Below, piece after piece: positions 18,025 to 28,941 of a stretch of DNA of 64,000 nt. The number at the start of each line of letters is the position of its first letter. Position 1 is the stretch's first letter. The stretch lies in NCBI RefSeq assembly GCF_022227845.1, contig NZ_JAJNQN010000005.1:1-64000 (forward strand), given 5' to 3'. Position numbers and translations under genes: made by a program. The DNA comes from Ectothiorhodospira lacustris. Its GTDB lineage: Bacteria; Pseudomonadota; Gammaproteobacteria; Ectothiorhodospirales; Ectothiorhodospiraceae. A model generated the notes under the pieces. It saw nothing but the letters and a program-made list of their open reading frames with translations. It ran no database searches and had not been told where the DNA came from.

Positions 18025-19392
18025 TCAGAAGTTGTAGCGCATGGCAGCAGCCAGGATGTGGACGTGGCCGCGGGTGGTGCCGTTGATGTTGACTTCACTG
18101 GCGACGGGCGTGTTTTCGAAGAAGGGCCGCGTCAAAACCAGAGACTCTTTGCTGATATCGATATAGGTATAGGCCAGATCAAAGCCCCAGTGGGATCCTT
18201 GCTGGTAACTGGCACCGAAGGAGAACCAGGTCCGATCACCATCCGGGGTCCGGGTGGTGCGGAAATCGTCCTGGGTCGGGGTACGGTCATACTGCATGCC
18301 CCCACGCAGGGTCCAGCGATCATCCAGGCGGTATTCGGCACCGATGGACAGCGCCCAGGTATCCTTATAGTTCTGCAGAGTTTCGCTATCATTGCGGTCA
18401 GTATCGAACTTCACCCGGATCTCGTCGAAGTTGGACCACTTGAACCAGCTGTACTGACCCAGCAACGTCCAGCGGTCATTCAGCCGGTGCATCACACCCA
18501 GGGTCACGATGTCGGGAAGACGCAGGGCCGCCTCCCCACCTTCACTGGTCACAGAACCCGGATCGGGAAGAAGGGGGTTCGGGCTGGAAAAATTCGGGGC
18601 GGTAATGCGCGCCTTGCCATCGAGGGTGTGCTTGATGCCCTGGCGGTAGTGAATGCCCAGGCGCGTGTCCTGCGTGGGTTGGAACATCACCCCCAGATTG
18701 AAACCATAATCCCAGCTGTCGGCCTCAAGACTGACTTCGCCATCGGTATCCACCGAGGGACCACCAGGGCGGGTCGGATCCGGCACGGCATTCTTCAAGG
18801 TGGCATCCGCATACTGGATGTCCAAGCCAAAACCCACGGAAAACCGCTCATTGACCTGGTAGGCAATGGAAGGCTGGAAGTTGATGACCTTCAGCTCCGT
18901 CTCCGTGGAATCGTAGCGGGCGAAAAAGTCCTTGTCGTAGGTATTGGCCAGACCGAATGGCGCGGTGATGCCGAAGCCATACCAGAGCTGATCATTAAAG
19001 GGTCTGGCATAAAAGAAATTGGGCACCGGCGTCGGATCATAGGGATTTCCGCCGTTGCCGCCCCCATAGGGCAACGGATTATCCAACGTCCCCGGCGTGG
19101 CGGCCGTGGAATTGCTGTTCCGGGCATCCGCCTTCGGCACCAGCAGATGCGCCGCAACCTGGACCTCCGGCCCCGACAGATACGTCATGCCCGCCGGATT
19201 GAAGAAGATGGTACTGGCATCGGAGGCGATGGCGGCATCCCCGGCAAAGGCCCGCCCCAAGCCACTGACACTCTGCTCCTGAATATAGAACCCGGCCGCC
19301 TTGACCGGCTCGGACCACATGGCGCCACCCGCCAACGCCAGTGAAACGGCCGCCCCCAGTGAAAGGCCGTTACGAATACGAACTGCCTGCAT
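18025..19392 (-). CDS. fadL: FadL-type outer-membrane long-chain fatty-acid transporter
   Basis: About 455-residue outer-membrane beta-barrel (OmpP1/FadL/TodX family) that admits hydrophobic compounds. A signal peptide ends AWSEPVKA-like before the mature N-terminus AGFYIQEQSVSGLGRAFAG, which matches the FadL hatch. DASTIFFNPAGMTYL is the classic NPA motif, and the protein ends in an aromatic residue (MRYNF) as outer-membrane barrels do. Three in-frame ATGs occur (19407, 19398, 19392); I chose 19392 because an AGGGG site sits 6 nt before it. It is followed closely by the acuI/yhdH-like gene. Confidence 0.9.
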   Translation of the reverse strand: MQAVRIRNGLSLGAAVSLALAGGAMWSEPVKAAGFYIQEQSVSGLGRAFAGDAAIASDASTIFFNPAGMTYLSGPEVQVAAHLLVPKADARNSNSTAATPGTLDNPLPYGGGNGGNPYDPTPVPNFFYARPFNDQLWYGFGITAPFGLANTYDKDFFARYDSTETELKVINFQPSIAYQVNERFSVGFGLDIQYADATLKNAVPDPTRPGGPSVDTDGEVSLEADSWDYGFNLGVMFQPTQDTRLGIHYRQGIKHTLDGKARITAPNFSSPNPLLPDPGSVTSEGGEAALRLPDIVTLGVMHRLNDRWTLLGQYSWFKWSNFDEIRVKFDTDRNDSETLQNYKDTWALSIGAEYRLDDRWTLRGGMQYDRTPTQDDFRTTRTPDGDRTWFSFGASYQQGSHWGFDLAYTYIDISKESLVLTRPFFENTPVASEVNINGTTRGHVHILAAAMRYNF

Positions 19393-19665
19393 CGTCATCC
19401 CCTGCATCCCCTATTTTTAATGTCGTCTTTGTAGTGTCGTCGATATTATTAAACCGGCAATTAAACAAGCATGACCATTTTCAACTTTAAACGATTGAAA
19501 TCAATGGCTTGAGATTTTAAGTCAAAGACTTTTGATTGCCGGGTTAATACGTTCTGAAAAGCCCCCTACCACCACTCCCGTCCCTTGCTACCACACCTGC
19601 TTTCGCCATCACTCCTGCCCTTTGTCGTCACCCATGCCCCTTGCCGTCACTCCCGCCCCCTTGAC

Positions 19666-19735
19666 GTCACTCCCGCGAAAGCGGGAGCCCAGAACTGTCA
19701 ATCCATGACTGGATTCCCGCTTTCGCGGGAATGAC
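19666..19735. repeat. Inverted pair of REP-like elements (family B)
   Basis: Two copies of a 27-bp unit face each other: one begins GTCACTCCCGCGAAAGCGGG and the other ends CCCGCTTTCGCGGGAATGAC. Together they form a BIME-like structure. Family members recur at 42743-42772 and 44674-44779. They lie in the 528-bp gap upstream of fadL. Confidence 0.75.
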
Positions 19736-19738
19736 AAA

Positions 19739-19838
19739 CTCAGTACATCACTTTGGTGAAAAACTCAGTGCATCACTTTGGTGAAAAACTCAGTGCATCA
19801 CTTTGGTGAAAAACTCAATACATCGCTTTGAGGAAGTC
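19739..19838. repeat. 25-bp tandem repeat, four copies
   Basis: Exact 25-bp period. The first three units are nearly identical (CTCAGTGCATCACTTTGGTG followed by five A); the fourth is degenerate. Each unit contains the small palindrome CACTTTGGTG. There are no spacers, so this is not a CRISPR array. It lies in the gap between fadL and the upstream acyl-CoA ligase; the rest of that gap (19393-19665) is pyrimidine-rich with an AT-rich stretch near fadL and no gene. Confidence 0.85.
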
Positions 19839-19920
19839 CTCTCCCCCCCTTACCGTCAATCGCTTCAATCGCACCGCCGAATCATTCCAATCGCAGCCGC
19901 AGATCGCTCCAGCACAGGTC

Positions 19921-21741
19921 TCAGCGATTGCTGTGCGCCTCGTACATCTGCTCGATCTCCCGCTGGAACTGGGCCATGATCAGGTTGCGCTTCATCTTCA
20001 TGGTGGGCGTGAGCAACCCGCCATCCACTTCCCATGGCTCCAGAGAGGCGGTCAGACGCCGCACCTGGGCATAGCCGTGGAACTCCTTGAGCTGAACGCC
20101 CACCCGCTCCAGCAAGGCCTTTTCCACCTTGCGGCTGCGCAGGGCCTCGGCATCCCGAGGGTCCACCTCCAGCGTCTTGGCCAGTTTCTCCCATTCTTCG
20201 GGGTTGAGCACCACCAGGGCACTCAGATAGGCCTTACCCTCCCCCAGCACCAGGGCCTGTTCGAACACCGGGTCCAGGGTGATGGCCATTTCCATGTCGG
20301 CGGGCGGCACCTTTTCCCCATTGCCCAGCACCAGAATTTCCTTGATGCGGCCGATGATGAAGATATGGCCCTGCTCGTCGAACCGGGCCTTGTCGCCGCT
20401 GTGCAGCCAGCCATCGGCATCAATGGTCTCCCGGGTGGCCTCCTCGTTATTCCAATACCCCTGCATCACCGAAGGACCACGCACCAGCAGCTCGTCATCG
20501 GCGCCGATCTTCACCTCCACTCCGGGCAAGGGCGCGCCCACACTGGCGGGGAGATTGTCATCGGGGCGGTTCACGCTCACCACGGGGCTGGACTCGGTCA
20601 TGCCGAAGCCATGGAAGACCGGCAGCCCCAGGCCGATGAAGAAACGAGCAATGGGCGGCGGCAGCGGCGCACCACCACAGACCGCATAGCGCAGGCGGCC
20701 GCCCAGGCGAGAAGTGACCTTGTCGGCCACGATCTTCTTCAGGATCGGCCAGAGCAGCAGACCGGGATGCCAGCCGGCACGCCCCTGCTGATGTTCGAAC
20801 CGCCGCCAGCCGATATTCACCGTGGTCAGGAACAGTTTGCGGGCCAAGGGCGACTTTTCCTCCAACCCGGCGTTGATGCGCCCGTAGATGCGTTCATAGA
20901 TACGCGGCACCGAGATCATCACCGTGGGACGCAAGGTGAGCAGATCCTCCCCCAGCCCCTGAATAGAGCGGGCGTAGGCCACCTGGGCGCCCACCATCAT
21001 GGGCATGTAGCAACCGGCAGTACGCTCCAGGGTGTGGGAGAGCGGCAGAAAGGAGAGGAACAGGTCATCCGCGCCCATGGGCGCGCACTGCTGGGAGGCG
21101 TAGGCGTTGGAGAGGATATTGTGATGAGAAAGCATCACACCCTTGGAACGTCCGGTGGTGCCGGAGGTATAGACAATAGTAGCCAGGCCGTGAGGGTCCG
21201 CCTCGTGGGTGATCAGTTCCCCTTCCAGTCCCTGGGTCCAGTCATCCAGGGAAACCAGGCGCTCTTCTTCGGGGAAATCCCCCTTGGGAACAGCCTCCAC
21301 CGAGACGATGCGCTGTACCGTCTCCAGACGATTCCGCACCTCCTGCAGCCGCCGCCACTGGGCCTTGCCCCCCAGGAGCAGCATCCGGGCACCGGCGTCC
21401 TGAAGGATATAGGCGATATTATCGGGCCGGTCGTCGGTATAGAGCGGGATGGTAATCAACCCCAGCCCCATGGAAGCCTGATCGAAGACGACCCATTCCC
21501 GGCAGTTGCGCAGCATGACCGCAACCCGGTCGCCGGGCTTGAACCCCTCCTTGAGCAGTGCCGCCTGCCAACGGGCCACCTCTTTGGCCACTTCGTCCCA
21601 GGTTCGGGTTTGCCAGCTGGCAGAAACCGTGTCGTACTGACGATAGGCCACCGCTCCTGGTGTTCTCTTGACTCGCTCCCTGAACAGTCCCGCCAGGCTG
21701 CCCGCGGTCTCCGGCGAAACGACGTCTTTGGGCTCGTGCAT
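19921..21741 (-). CDS. Long-chain acyl-CoA synthetase (AMP-forming)
   Basis: 606-residue adenylate-forming ligase that activates fatty acids as acyl-CoA. The ATP/AMP signature is IVYTSGTTGRSKGVMLSHHN, with GFGMTESSPVVSVN, the hinge region GWLHSGDKARFDEQGHIFIIGR and KEILVLGNGEKVPP toward the C-terminus. The arrangement matches FAA1/LC-FACS types. ATG 21741 has GAGGAG 6 nt upstream, so the longer frame to 21774 is not used. It is the upstream member of a minus-strand fatty-acid cluster with fadL and the acuI/yhdH-like gene, though 528 bp separate it from fadL. Confidence 0.93.
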   Translation of the reverse strand: MHEPKDVVSPETAGSLAGLFRERVKRTPGAVAYRQYDTVSASWQTRTWDEVAKEVARWQAALLKEGFKPGDRVAVMLRNCREWVVFDQASMGLGLITIPLYTDDRPDNIAYILQDAGARMLLLGGKAQWRRLQEVRNRLETVQRIVSVEAVPKGDFPEEERLVSLDDWTQGLEGELITHEADPHGLATIVYTSGTTGRSKGVMLSHHNILSNAYASQQCAPMGADDLFLSFLPLSHTLERTAGCYMPMMVGAQVAYARSIQGLGEDLLTLRPTVMISVPRIYERIYGRINAGLEEKSPLARKLFLTTVNIGWRRFEHQQGRAGWHPGLLLWPILKKIVADKVTSRLGGRLRYAVCGGAPLPPPIARFFIGLGLPVFHGFGMTESSPVVSVNRPDDNLPASVGAPLPGVEVKIGADDELLVRGPSVMQGYWNNEEATRETIDADGWLHSGDKARFDEQGHIFIIGRIKEILVLGNGEKVPPADMEMAITLDPVFEQALVLGEGKAYLSALVVLNPEEWEKLAKTLEVDPRDAEALRSRKVEKALLERVGVQLKEFHGYAQVRRLTASLEPWEVDGGLLTPTMKMKRNLIMAQFQREIEQMYEAHSNR

Positions 21742-21937
21742 GTCTACTCCTCTTGCAGGGGTCTGACGCCCCATCTCATTCAGCGCTCACAGGCGCATCG
21801 CCGGGCCGGCCCCGGAGGAGCAGTGTCCCGGATCTTTTGGGGGTGAATATAACGTGATTAAAGCCCCGCAGCCCAGCTACCGGATTAAAATTCCATGACA
21901 GGGCGCACAGCTGTTACGGATTTACCGTTCCATCACC

Positions 21938-22459
21938 TCAGAGCAACCGGGCCATCCACAGCCGTGCACGCAAGCCCCAGCCGGTGGTGAACCCTCGCTC
22001 CCGGAACCGGATATTGCCGTCGGCATCCAGCACAAAGCTGGCCGGTACGGCCCCCACGCCGAAACGGGCCGCCAGGGCACCGTCTTCGTCGGCGATCACC
22101 GCCTGAGCATAACCATGCTCCGCCATATAAGCTGCCAGCGCTTGGGCATCCCCGGACTGCATGGCCACGGTCAGTACCGGCCATGCCTGGCTGATCGTCT
22201 CAATACTGCCCTGCTCCAGACGACAGATCCCGCACCAGGTAGCCCAGAAATGCACCAGTACCGGCGCCCCCTGGTAATCGGCCAGGCTCACCGGGGTTCC
22301 GTCCAGTAGCCGGGCCTGAAAGTCGGGTGCCTCGCCACTGATCATGTCCCGCTGCAGCCAGGCCTTCAAGGCCAGGAAGATCAGCAGCACAACCAGCAGT
22401 TCGACGGCCGGCCGCCACCAGCGGCGCCCCTTGGCGGGAGACAACTGCGGCTTACTCAT
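21938..22459 (-). CDS. Membrane-anchored thioredoxin-like protein (ScsD/DsbE type)
   Basis: 173 residues. One transmembrane helix (about 19-34, VELLVVLLIFLALKAW) anchors a periplasmic thioredoxin fold. The redox motif is HFWATWCGICRLEQG, and GVGAVPASFVLD supplies the cis-Pro loop. The WCxxC pattern and size fit protein disulfide oxidoreductases such as ScsD or TlpA/DsbE relatives. It stands alone between the acyl-CoA ligase and divergent nadA. Partner proteins (DsbD, CcdA) are not in the window. Confidence 0.87.
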   Translation of the reverse strand: MSKPQLSPAKGRRWWRPAVELLVVLLIFLALKAWLQRDMISGEAPDFQARLLDGTPVSLADYQGAPVLVHFWATWCGICRLEQGSIETISQAWPVLTVAMQSGDAQALAAYMAEHGYAQAVIADEDGALAARFGVGAVPASFVLDADGNIRFRERGFTTGWGLRARLWMARLL

Positions 22460-22683
22460 ATGGGCAACCTATTGTTTTTGATTAACAACATTAAGAGACA
22501 CCGCCACGGATTCAGCAGACAACGCCACTGAACGGGCATAATATCTTCCGGTCCAAACACAATGACCGTAAACAAACACACCCGATTTCCGCACCCGAGG
22601 GGCGCTTCGGGCCTCCAGTCGGGCCAGGATCGATTAAGATCAATTAAGGTAGCACCCTGCATGCCCAAGGGGATTCAAGATTC

Positions 22684-23763
22684 ATGACCGCAGTCACCGC
22701 ACAACCCCTCCACCGCTTCCAGGTCCCTGAAACCGCCTGGGTGGAGAGTCACATGCCCCGCTTCACCGGCGCCGAGCGCGACGCAGTGATCGAGCGGATC
22801 AAAACCCTACTCAAGGAACGGGATGCCGTGCTGGTCGCCCATTACTATGTCCATGAAGACCTGCAGCGGATCGCCGAAGAGACCGGCGGCTGCGTCTCCG
22901 ACTCCCTGGACATGGCCCGCTTCGGCCAGGAACACCCGGCCTCCACCCTGGTGGTGGCGGGGGTACGCTTCATGGGCGAGACCGCCAAGATCCTCAGCCC
23001 CGAAAAGACCGTGCTCATGCCCACCCTGGAAGCGGAATGCTCCCTGGACCTGGGCTGCCCGGCGGATGAGTTCGAGGTCTTCTGCGACGCCCACCCCGAC
23101 CGCACCGTGGTGGTCTACTCCAACACCTCCGCCCGGGTAAAGGCCCGCGCCGACTACGTGGTCACCTCCAGCATCGCCGTGAAGCTGGTGGAACACCTCA
23201 AGGTTCAGGGCAAGAAGATCCTGTGGGCACCGGACCGCCACCTGGGGCACTACATCCGTGAAACCACCGGTGCCGACATGGTGCTGTGGGACACCGCCTG
23301 CGTGGTCCACGACGAATTCCGTACCCGCGGCCTGGATGACCTCAAAAAGGCCCACCCGGAAGCCGCCGTGCTGGTCCATCCGGAATCCCCCGCCGGCGTC
23401 ATCGCCCAGGCAGATGCGGTGGGCTCCACCTCCCAACTGATCAAGGCGGCCCGGGAACTGCCCCACCCCACCCTGATCGTCGCCACCGACAGCGGCATCT
23501 TCTACAAGATGCGCCAGGCGGCCCCGCACAAAACCTTCATCGAAGCCCCTACCGGCGGCCATAGTGCCACCTGTCGCAGCTGCGCCCATTGCCCCTGGAT
23601 GGCCATGAACGGCCTGCACAACCTGCTCCAAGTGCTGGAAGAAGGGGGCAACGAAGTGCAAGTGGACGAGTCCGTGCGCGAGGGCGCCCTGCGCTCCACC
23701 CAACGCATGCTGGACTTTGCCAAGCAACTGCAGACACCCGTCCTGGGACGCGGGGACGCCTAG
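22684..23763 (+). CDS. nadA: Quinolinate synthase NadA
   Basis: 359-residue 4Fe-4S enzyme condensing iminoaspartate and dihydroxyacetone phosphate to quinolinate in NAD biosynthesis. Motifs include [58 protein letters not shown], and the cluster ligands in [19 protein letters not shown] and [17 protein letters not shown]. Length and Cys distribution match the proteobacterial form. nadB and nadC are not in the window. The next gene begins 28 nt downstream. Confidence 0.97.
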   Translation: MTAVTAQPLHRFQVPETAWVESHMPRFTGAERDAVIERIKTLLKERDAVLVAHYYVHEDLQRIAEETGGCVSDSLDMARFGQEHPASTLVVAGVRFMGETAKILSPEKTVLMPTLEAECSLDLGCPADEFEVFCDAHPDRTVVVYSNTSARVKARADYVVTSSIAVKLVEHLKVQGKKILWAPDRHLGHYIRETTGADMVLWDTACVVHDEFRTRGLDDLKKAHPEAAVLVHPESPAGVIAQADAVGSTSQLIKAARELPHPTLIVATDSGIFYKMRQAAPHKTFIEAPTGGHSATCRSCAHCPWMAMNGLHNLLQVLEEGGNEVQVDESVREGALRSTQRMLDFAKQLQTPVLGRGDA

Positions 23764-23791
23764 GCGCCCTCTCCCACCAGCGGCCCGCGCC

Positions 23792-24982
23792 ATGACACCT
23801 CCGGCAGCGCATCAACCGGCCATCCCCATGGGAGTGTTCAGGAAACTGGTGGCCACGCTGACGCCGGAGGAACTCGCCCGCCTGCCCCCGGACAAGCTGC
23901 CCGAAAACATCCCCCTGGATCTGGTGGAAGACGCCCCGCTCTACTCCAGGCGCACCTTGGAAAGCCTCATTCTGGCGGCCAACGCCTATCATCTGGGACG
24001 TCGGCTGGACCTCCAGGACCGCTATGGCGACGAAGTGATGGCCGCACTGGACAAGTCCAAGGTGACGGGCAACACCGCCAACGTGAAGATATTCCACTAC
24101 AAACTGGAAGACCTGGAACGCCTCCATAGCCAATGGCGGGCGGACGAGGAACCAATCATTCTGGAGCGACTGGGCAACGGTATCCGCACGCTGAACGCCC
24201 TGCTGCTGGACGTAAGGGCGGAAAACAGCGATACCAGCATGGCCGCCCAGCTGCTGCGGACCCGGACCGTCGACGCTGAACACACCGAAACGATCCAGCA
24301 GGCGATCACCGAACTCCGCACCCATAGCGAACGCATCGAAGGCCTGCTCGGTCGTTACTTTCGCCTGCGGCTGGACATCGTTCGGCATGAAATGCACGGC
24401 AAGCTCCAGCAGATCAGCCGCCTGGATCAGCAAGCCGAGGTACTCAGGGAACAGATCGAACACCTGCGCACGGAACTGGAACAGACCCAGACCCTGTGGC
24501 GCCGTACGCTCAAGAAAAACCAGACCAATCATCAGGCGGACCACCTGCAGTCCCGCATCAGCGCCCTGGTGGCGGAGCAACGCGCCCGCGAGGTGAGCAT
24601 TTCGGAAAACCAGCTGACCCTGTGGCTGGACGCCCTGGTGGACGCCGCGCTGCACCCGAAAACCCGCCAGGCCATGTCCGGCCATCAGTCCGACGCCCGC
24701 GTGGCCCTTTACGCCCTGCTCAACCGCTACTGTCAGCAGCAGGAGGCCTCCGCCATGCAGATCGCCCGCAACCCGTTCCTGCAGGTCGACCCGGCCCAGG
24801 CGATCCGCTTCATGCTCCTGTCGGAGCAGTTCATCCTCGATTACTTCAGCAAGAAACGAAACGAGACCACCGCCTGGATCAGCGACGTGGCCCAGGTACG
24901 CAGCGAAGACCTGGACGGACTGGAGCGGATGATCCTCGGCGAACTCAAGAAATCCAGCCGGTTCCGGCGCCGGGGCGGCTGA
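23792..24982 (+). CDS. Coiled-coil protein of unknown function
   Basis: About 396 residues, hydrophilic, with no membrane segment. Residues about 170-275 are heptad-like and charged (HGKLQQISRLDQQAEVLREQ, then EHLRTELEQTQTLWRR), indicating a long coiled coil. The remaining parts look helical. I do not recognise a family. ATG 23792 is the first start after nadA; ATG 23828 is an equally plausible alternative, and neither has a clear ribosome site. The 28-nt gap suggests transcription with nadA. The C-terminus ends in a basic cluster RFRRRGG. Confidence 0.7.
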   Translation: MTPPAAHQPAIPMGVFRKLVATLTPEELARLPPDKLPENIPLDLVEDAPLYSRRTLESLILAANAYHLGRRLDLQDRYGDEVMAALDKSKVTGNTANVKIFHYKLEDLERLHSQWRADEEPIILERLGNGIRTLNALLLDVRAENSDTSMAAQLLRTRTVDAEHTETIQQAITELRTHSERIEGLLGRYFRLRLDIVRHEMHGKLQQISRLDQQAEVLREQIEHLRTELEQTQTLWRRTLKKNQTNHQADHLQSRISALVAEQRAREVSISENQLTLWLDALVDAALHPKTRQAMSGHQSDARVALYALLNRYCQQQEASAMQIARNPFLQVDPAQAIRFMLLSEQFILDYFSKKRNETTAWISDVAQVRSEDLDGLERMILGELKKSSRFRRRGG

Positions 24983-25000
24983 AGCACTCGGTCCGGCCCA

Positions 25001-25028
25001 GTTAAAAACCGACCAGTCGGTTTTTAAC
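25001..25028. promoter_or_regulatory. 28-bp perfect palindrome, candidate TetR operator
   Basis: Two 13-bp arms, GTTAAAAACCGAC and its exact complement, flank a CA spacer. The core ACCGACC-AGTCGGT resembles operators of TetR/AcrR repressors. It lies 85 bp before the yhiI-like gene, whose operon is followed by a tetR gene. It could also help terminate the upstream gene, but the 2-nt loop argues against a simple terminator. Confidence 0.6.
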
Positions 25029-25112
25029 GTGATACAGATCAAGACCCGGGGGCAACGCAGCGTGCCACACTGACCACAGCATCCCCCCTGCAACGCCACA
25101 CAGGTCTGCATC

Positions 25113-26186
25113 ATGCACCCCCCACTCAAGACACTGAGCATTGTCGCCACCCTGCTGGTGGTTGCCGCCGGCACGTTCTACGCCTGGATGCAGTTTCAGG
25201 ACGGCGCTGTCCACCCGGGTCTTGCCTCGGGTAACGGCCGCATCGAGGCCACCGAGGTCGACGTGGCCACCAAGCTGCCGGGTCGGGTGGCGGAGATCTT
25301 CGTGGACGAAGGGGATTTCGTCACCACCGGACAGGTACTGGCGCAGATGGACACCCGCTCCCTGGAGGCCCAACTGGCCGAGGCCCGCGCCCAGCACCAG
25401 CAGGCCCTCACCACGGTGCTCAGCGCCAGGGCCCAGGTGGCCCTGCGCCGCAGCGACCTGGCCGCCGCCCAGGCCCTGGTGGTGCAGCGGGAAAGCGAGT
25501 TGGACGCCGCCCAGCGCCGGCTGGTCCGTTCGGAGAGCCTGTCCCAGCGGGGCGCCATCTCCGAACAGATCCTGGATGACGACCGCGCACGCACCCAGAG
25601 CACCCGCGCGGCGGTGGATGCGGCCAAGGCCCAGGCGGAAGCCGTACGTGCCGCCATCGCCGCTGCCGAGGCCCAGGTCACCGGCGCCGAGTCCGGCGTG
25701 ACCGCCGCCGCCGCCACCATCACTCGCATCGAGGCAGACATTCTGGACAGCCGGCTCACCGCCCCCCGGGACGCCCGGGTACAGTTCCGGGTGGCCCAGC
25801 CGGGCGAGGTGCTGGGAGCCGGTGGCCGCGTGCTCAACCTGGTGGACCTGAGCGACGTATACATGACCTTCTTCCTGCCCACCGAGCAGGCCGGCCGGGT
25901 GGCCCTGGGCAGCGAGGCCCGCATCATTCTGGACGCTGCCCCCCAATATGTGATTCCCGCCCGCATCTCCTTCGTGGCCAGCACCGCCCAGTTCACCCCC
26001 AAAACCGTGGAAACCGCCTCCGAACGCCAGAAACTCATGTTCCGGGTCAGGGCCCAGATCGACCGGGAACTGCTGCAACAGCACCTCACCCAGGTGAAGA
26101 CCGGCCTGCCCGGCGTGGTCTGGGTGAAACTGGACCCGCAAACCCCCTGGCCTGACGCCCTCGCTGCCCGGGTACCCCGCGGATGA
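25113..26186 (+). CDS. HlyD-family membrane fusion protein (YhiI-like)
   Basis: 357-residue periplasmic adaptor. An N-terminal signal anchor (about 6-26) is followed by a lipoyl half-motif [20 protein letters not shown], a long Ala/Gln/Glu-rich coiled coil (about 85-200), the second lipoyl half [15 protein letters not shown] and a beta-barrel domain. Together with the two following genes it reproduces the E. coli yhiI-rbbA-yhhJ arrangement. Its last 4 nt overlap the start of the RbbA-like gene, so translation is coupled. Its likely role is to link the ABC exporter to an outer-membrane channel. Confidence 0.9.
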   Translation: MHPPLKTLSIVATLLVVAAGTFYAWMQFQDGAVHPGLASGNGRIEATEVDVATKLPGRVAEIFVDEGDFVTTGQVLAQMDTRSLEAQLAEARAQHQQALTTVLSARAQVALRRSDLAAAQALVVQRESELDAAQRRLVRSESLSQRGAISEQILDDDRARTQSTRAAVDAAKAQAEAVRAAIAAAEAQVTGAESGVTAAAATITRIEADILDSRLTAPRDARVQFRVAQPGEVLGAGGRVLNLVDLSDVYMTFFLPTEQAGRVALGSEARIILDAAPQYVIPARISFVASTAQFTPKTVETASERQKLMFRVRAQIDRELLQQHLTQVKTGLPGVVWVKLDPQTPWPDALAARVPRG

Positions 26187-28939
26187 ACGCCGCCCCCGTG
26201 GTCGCCCGACTGCAAGGGGTGGGACTGCGCTACGGCCCGGTCATCGCCCTGCGGGATATCGACCTGGATATCCCCGCCGGCCGCATGGTGGGCCTGATCG
26301 GGCCGGACGGGGTGGGCAAGTCCAGCCTGCTGGCCCTGCTGGCCGGCGCCCGGGCCATGCAGACAGGACAGATCACGGTCCTGGACGGCGACATGGCAGA
26401 CCGCCGTCACCGTGAGGCGGTCTGCCCCCGCATCGCCTACATGCCCCAGGGACTGGGGCGCAACCTCTACCCCACCCTGTCGGTGGAAGAAAACCTGCAG
26501 TTCTTCGCCCGCCTGTTCGGCCACGACGCCCCCGAACGCCGCCGCCGCATCGACGACCTCACCGGCAGCACCGGCCTGCAGCCCTTCCTGAGCCGTCCGG
26601 TGGGCAAGCTCTCCGGCGGCATGAAACAGAAACTGGGCCTGTGCTGCGCCCTGATCCACGATCCCGACCTGTTGATCCTGGACGAGCCCACCACCGGCGT
26701 CGATCCCCTGGCCCGCGCCCAGTTCTGGGACCTGATCACCCGCATCCGCGGGGATCGCCCGCAGATGAGCGTGCTGGTGGCCACCGCCTACATGGACGAA
26801 GCCCAGCGTTTCGACTGGCTGGTGGCCATGGACGAGGGCCGGGTTCTGGCCACGGACACCCCGGCGGCCCTGCTGGCCAATACCGGCAGCCGGCACCTGG
26901 AAGAGGCCTTCATCAAGCTGTTGCCGGAGGAAAAGACACGGGGCCACGAACCGGTACGCATCCCGCCCCTGGAGGATGGCGAGGCCCGCGACGTGGCCAT
27001 CGAGGCCCGGGACCTGACCATGCGCTTTGGTGATTTCGTCGCGGTGAACCGAGTGAGCCTGCGCATCCGCCGGGGGGAGATCTTCGGCTTTCTGGGCTCC
27101 AACGGCTGCGGCAAGACCACCACCATGAAAATGCTCACCGGCCTGCTCCCCCCCAGCGAGGGTCAGGCCTGGCTGTTCGGACACGAGGTAGACCCGCGGG
27201 ACATCGACACCCGCCGCCGGGTGGGCTACATGTCCCAGGCCTTCTCCCTGTATGGGGAACTGACGGTGCAGCAGAACCTGGTGCTGCACGCCCGTCTGTT
27301 CCAGGTGCCCGAAACGGAGATACCGGCCCGGGTGGACGAGATGGTCCGGCGCTTTGACCTGGAAGACGTGCGCAACAGCCTGCCCGATAGACTGCCCCTG
27401 GGGATGCGCCAGCGGCTTTCCCTGGCGGTGGCCATGGTCCATCGCCCCGAACTGCTGATCCTGGACGAACCCACCTCCGGGGTGGACCCCGTCGCCCGGG
27501 ACAACTTCTGGCGCCTGCTCATCGACCTGTCCCGGCGGGACAGGGTGACCATCTTCATCTCCACCCACTTCATGAACGAGGCCGAACGCTGCGACCGCAT
27601 GTCCATGATGCACGCCGGCCAGGTGCTGGACAGCGATGTCCCCGCCAGACTGGTGGAAAAACGCGGTGCCGACACCCTGGAGCAGGCCTTCATCGACTAC
27701 CTGATCGAGGCCGGCGCGGGCACCGATCAGGCCGTGGCGGACGACGGCCACAAACCCCAGGCCACGCCCCAGACGCCCCCCGCCCCCACCCGCGGTCACA
27801 GCCGCAGCCCCCAGTTCAGCCCGCAACGGCTACTCAGCTACCTGTGGCGGGAGACCCTGGAACTGCGCCGCGATCCGGTCCGCGCCTCCCTGGCCCTGCT
27901 GGGTTCGCTGATCCTCATGGTGATCATGGGGTTCGGCATCAGCCTGGACGTGGAAGACCTGCAGTACGCCGTCCTCGACCATGATCAGAGCACCCTCAGC
28001 CAGCACTACACCCTGAGCCTGGCGGGTTCCCGCTACTTCAACGAACGGCCCCCGATCCGGGACTACGCCGACCTGGACCGGCGCATGGTCAACGGCGAAC
28101 TGACCCTTGCCATCGAGATTCCGCCCGGCTTCGGGCGTGACCTGCTGCGGGGTCATCCGGTGGAGATCGGCATGTGGATCGACGGCGCCATGCCGCGACG
28201 GGCGGAGACCGTCCGCGGCTATGTCCAGGGCATCCACCGGCAATGGTTGCTGGAACAGCAGGCCCTGCGCCTGGGCACCGCCGCGGCCACCCCCGTCGCC
28301 GGGATCGAAACCCGCTTCCGCTACAACCCGGACGTGCGCAGCCTGCCCGCCATGGTGCCGGCGGTCATCCCCCTGCTGCTGCTCATGCTGCCGGCCATGC
28401 TCACCGCCCTGTCGGTGGTGCGGGAAAAGGAAATGGGCTCCATCACCAACCTCTACGTCACCCCGGTCACCCGCGTCGAATTCCTGCTGGGCAAGCAGAT
28501 CCCCTATGTGGCCCTGGCCATGATCAACTTCCTGCTCATGGCCCTGCTGGCAGTGACCCTGTTCGGCGTGCCCGTCACCGGCAGTTTCCCCACCCTGCTG
28601 CTGGCGGTGCTCATCTTCAGCATCATCTCCACCGGCATGGGCCTGCTGGCCTCCACCGTCACCCGCAGCCAGGTGGCCGCCATGTTCCTGGCCATGATCG
28701 GCACCCTGATCCCCGCCATCCAGTTTGCCGGCATGATCCACCCGGTGAGTTCCCTGGAAGGCGCCGGCCGCCTCGTCGGTGAAATCTACCCGGCCACCCA
28801 CATGCTCCTCATCACCCGGGGCATCTTCAGCAAGGGCCTGGGCCTGAGCGACCTGTACACCATCTTCTGGCCCATGCTGCTGGCGGTGCCGGTGATCATG
28901 GGACTGTCCATCCTGCTGCTGAAAAAGCAGGAGCGCTGA
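26183..28939 (+). CDS. rbbA: RbbA-type double ABC ATPase fused to ABC-2 permease
   Basis: 918 residues, matching E. coli RbbA/YhiH (911). First ABC domain: Walker [15 protein letters not shown], signature [11 protein letters not shown], Walker [14 protein letters not shown]. Second ABC domain (about 272-505): [14 protein letters not shown], the signature region [12 protein letters not shown] where LSGGQ has become LGMRQ, and [13 protein letters not shown]. The C-terminal part (about 560-918) is an ABC-2 permease with six hydrophobic segments and one large extracytoplasmic loop. E. coli RbbA was described as a ribosome-associated ATPase, yet the architecture is that of an exporter. It sits between the adaptor and the second permease gene. 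Confidence 0.9.
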   Translation: MNAAPVVARLQGVGLRYGPVIALRDIDLDIPAGRMVGLIGPDGVGKSSLLALLAGARAMQTGQITVLDGDMADRRHREAVCPRIAYMPQGLGRNLYPTLSVEENLQFFARLFGHDAPERRRRIDDLTGSTGLQPFLSRPVGKLSGGMKQKLGLCCALIHDPDLLILDEPTTGVDPLARAQFWDLITRIRGDRPQMSVLVATAYMDEAQRFDWLVAMDEGRVLATDTPAALLANTGSRHLEEAFIKLLPEEKTRGHEPVRIPPLEDGEARDVAIEARDLTMRFGDFVAVNRVSLRIRRGEIFGFLGSNGCGKTTTMKMLTGLLPPSEGQAWLFGHEVDPRDIDTRRRVGYMSQAFSLYGELTVQQNLVLHARLFQVPETEIPARVDEMVRRFDLEDVRNSLPDRLPLGMRQRLSLAVAMVHRPELLILDEPTSGVDPVARDNFWRLLIDLSRRDRVTIFISTHFMNEAERCDRMSMMHAGQVLDSDVPARLVEKRGADTLEQAFIDYLIEAGAGTDQAVADDGHKPQATPQTPPAPTRGHSRSPQFSPQRLLSYLWRETLELRRDPVRASLALLGSLILMVIMGFGISLDVEDLQYAVLDHDQSTLSQHYTLSLAGSRYFNERPPIRDYADLDRRMVNGELTLAIEIPPGFGRDLLRGHPVEIGMWIDGAMPRRAETVRGYVQGIHRQWLLEQQALRLGTAAATPVAGIETRFRYNPDVRSLPAMVPAVIPLLLLMLPAMLTALSVVREKEMGSITNLYVTPVTRVEFLLGKQIPYVALAMINFLLMALLAVTLFGVPVTGSFPTLLLAVLIFSIISTGMGLLASTVTRSQVAAMFLAMIGTLIPAIQFAGMIHPVSSLEGAGRLVGEIYPATHMLLITRGIFSKGLGLSDLYTIFWPMLLAVPVIMGLSILLLKKQER

Positions 28940-28941
28940 CC

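Noticed and set aside
19739-19838. Possible CRISPR array
   Set aside because: The 25-bp units are contiguous with no spacers, only four copies occur, and no cas gene is in the window.
25001-25028. Simple rho-independent terminator of the coiled-coil gene
   Set aside because: A T-run exists within the stem only, and a 2-nt loop is unfavourable; the symmetric 13-bp arms and position before an operon with its own TetR favour an operator.
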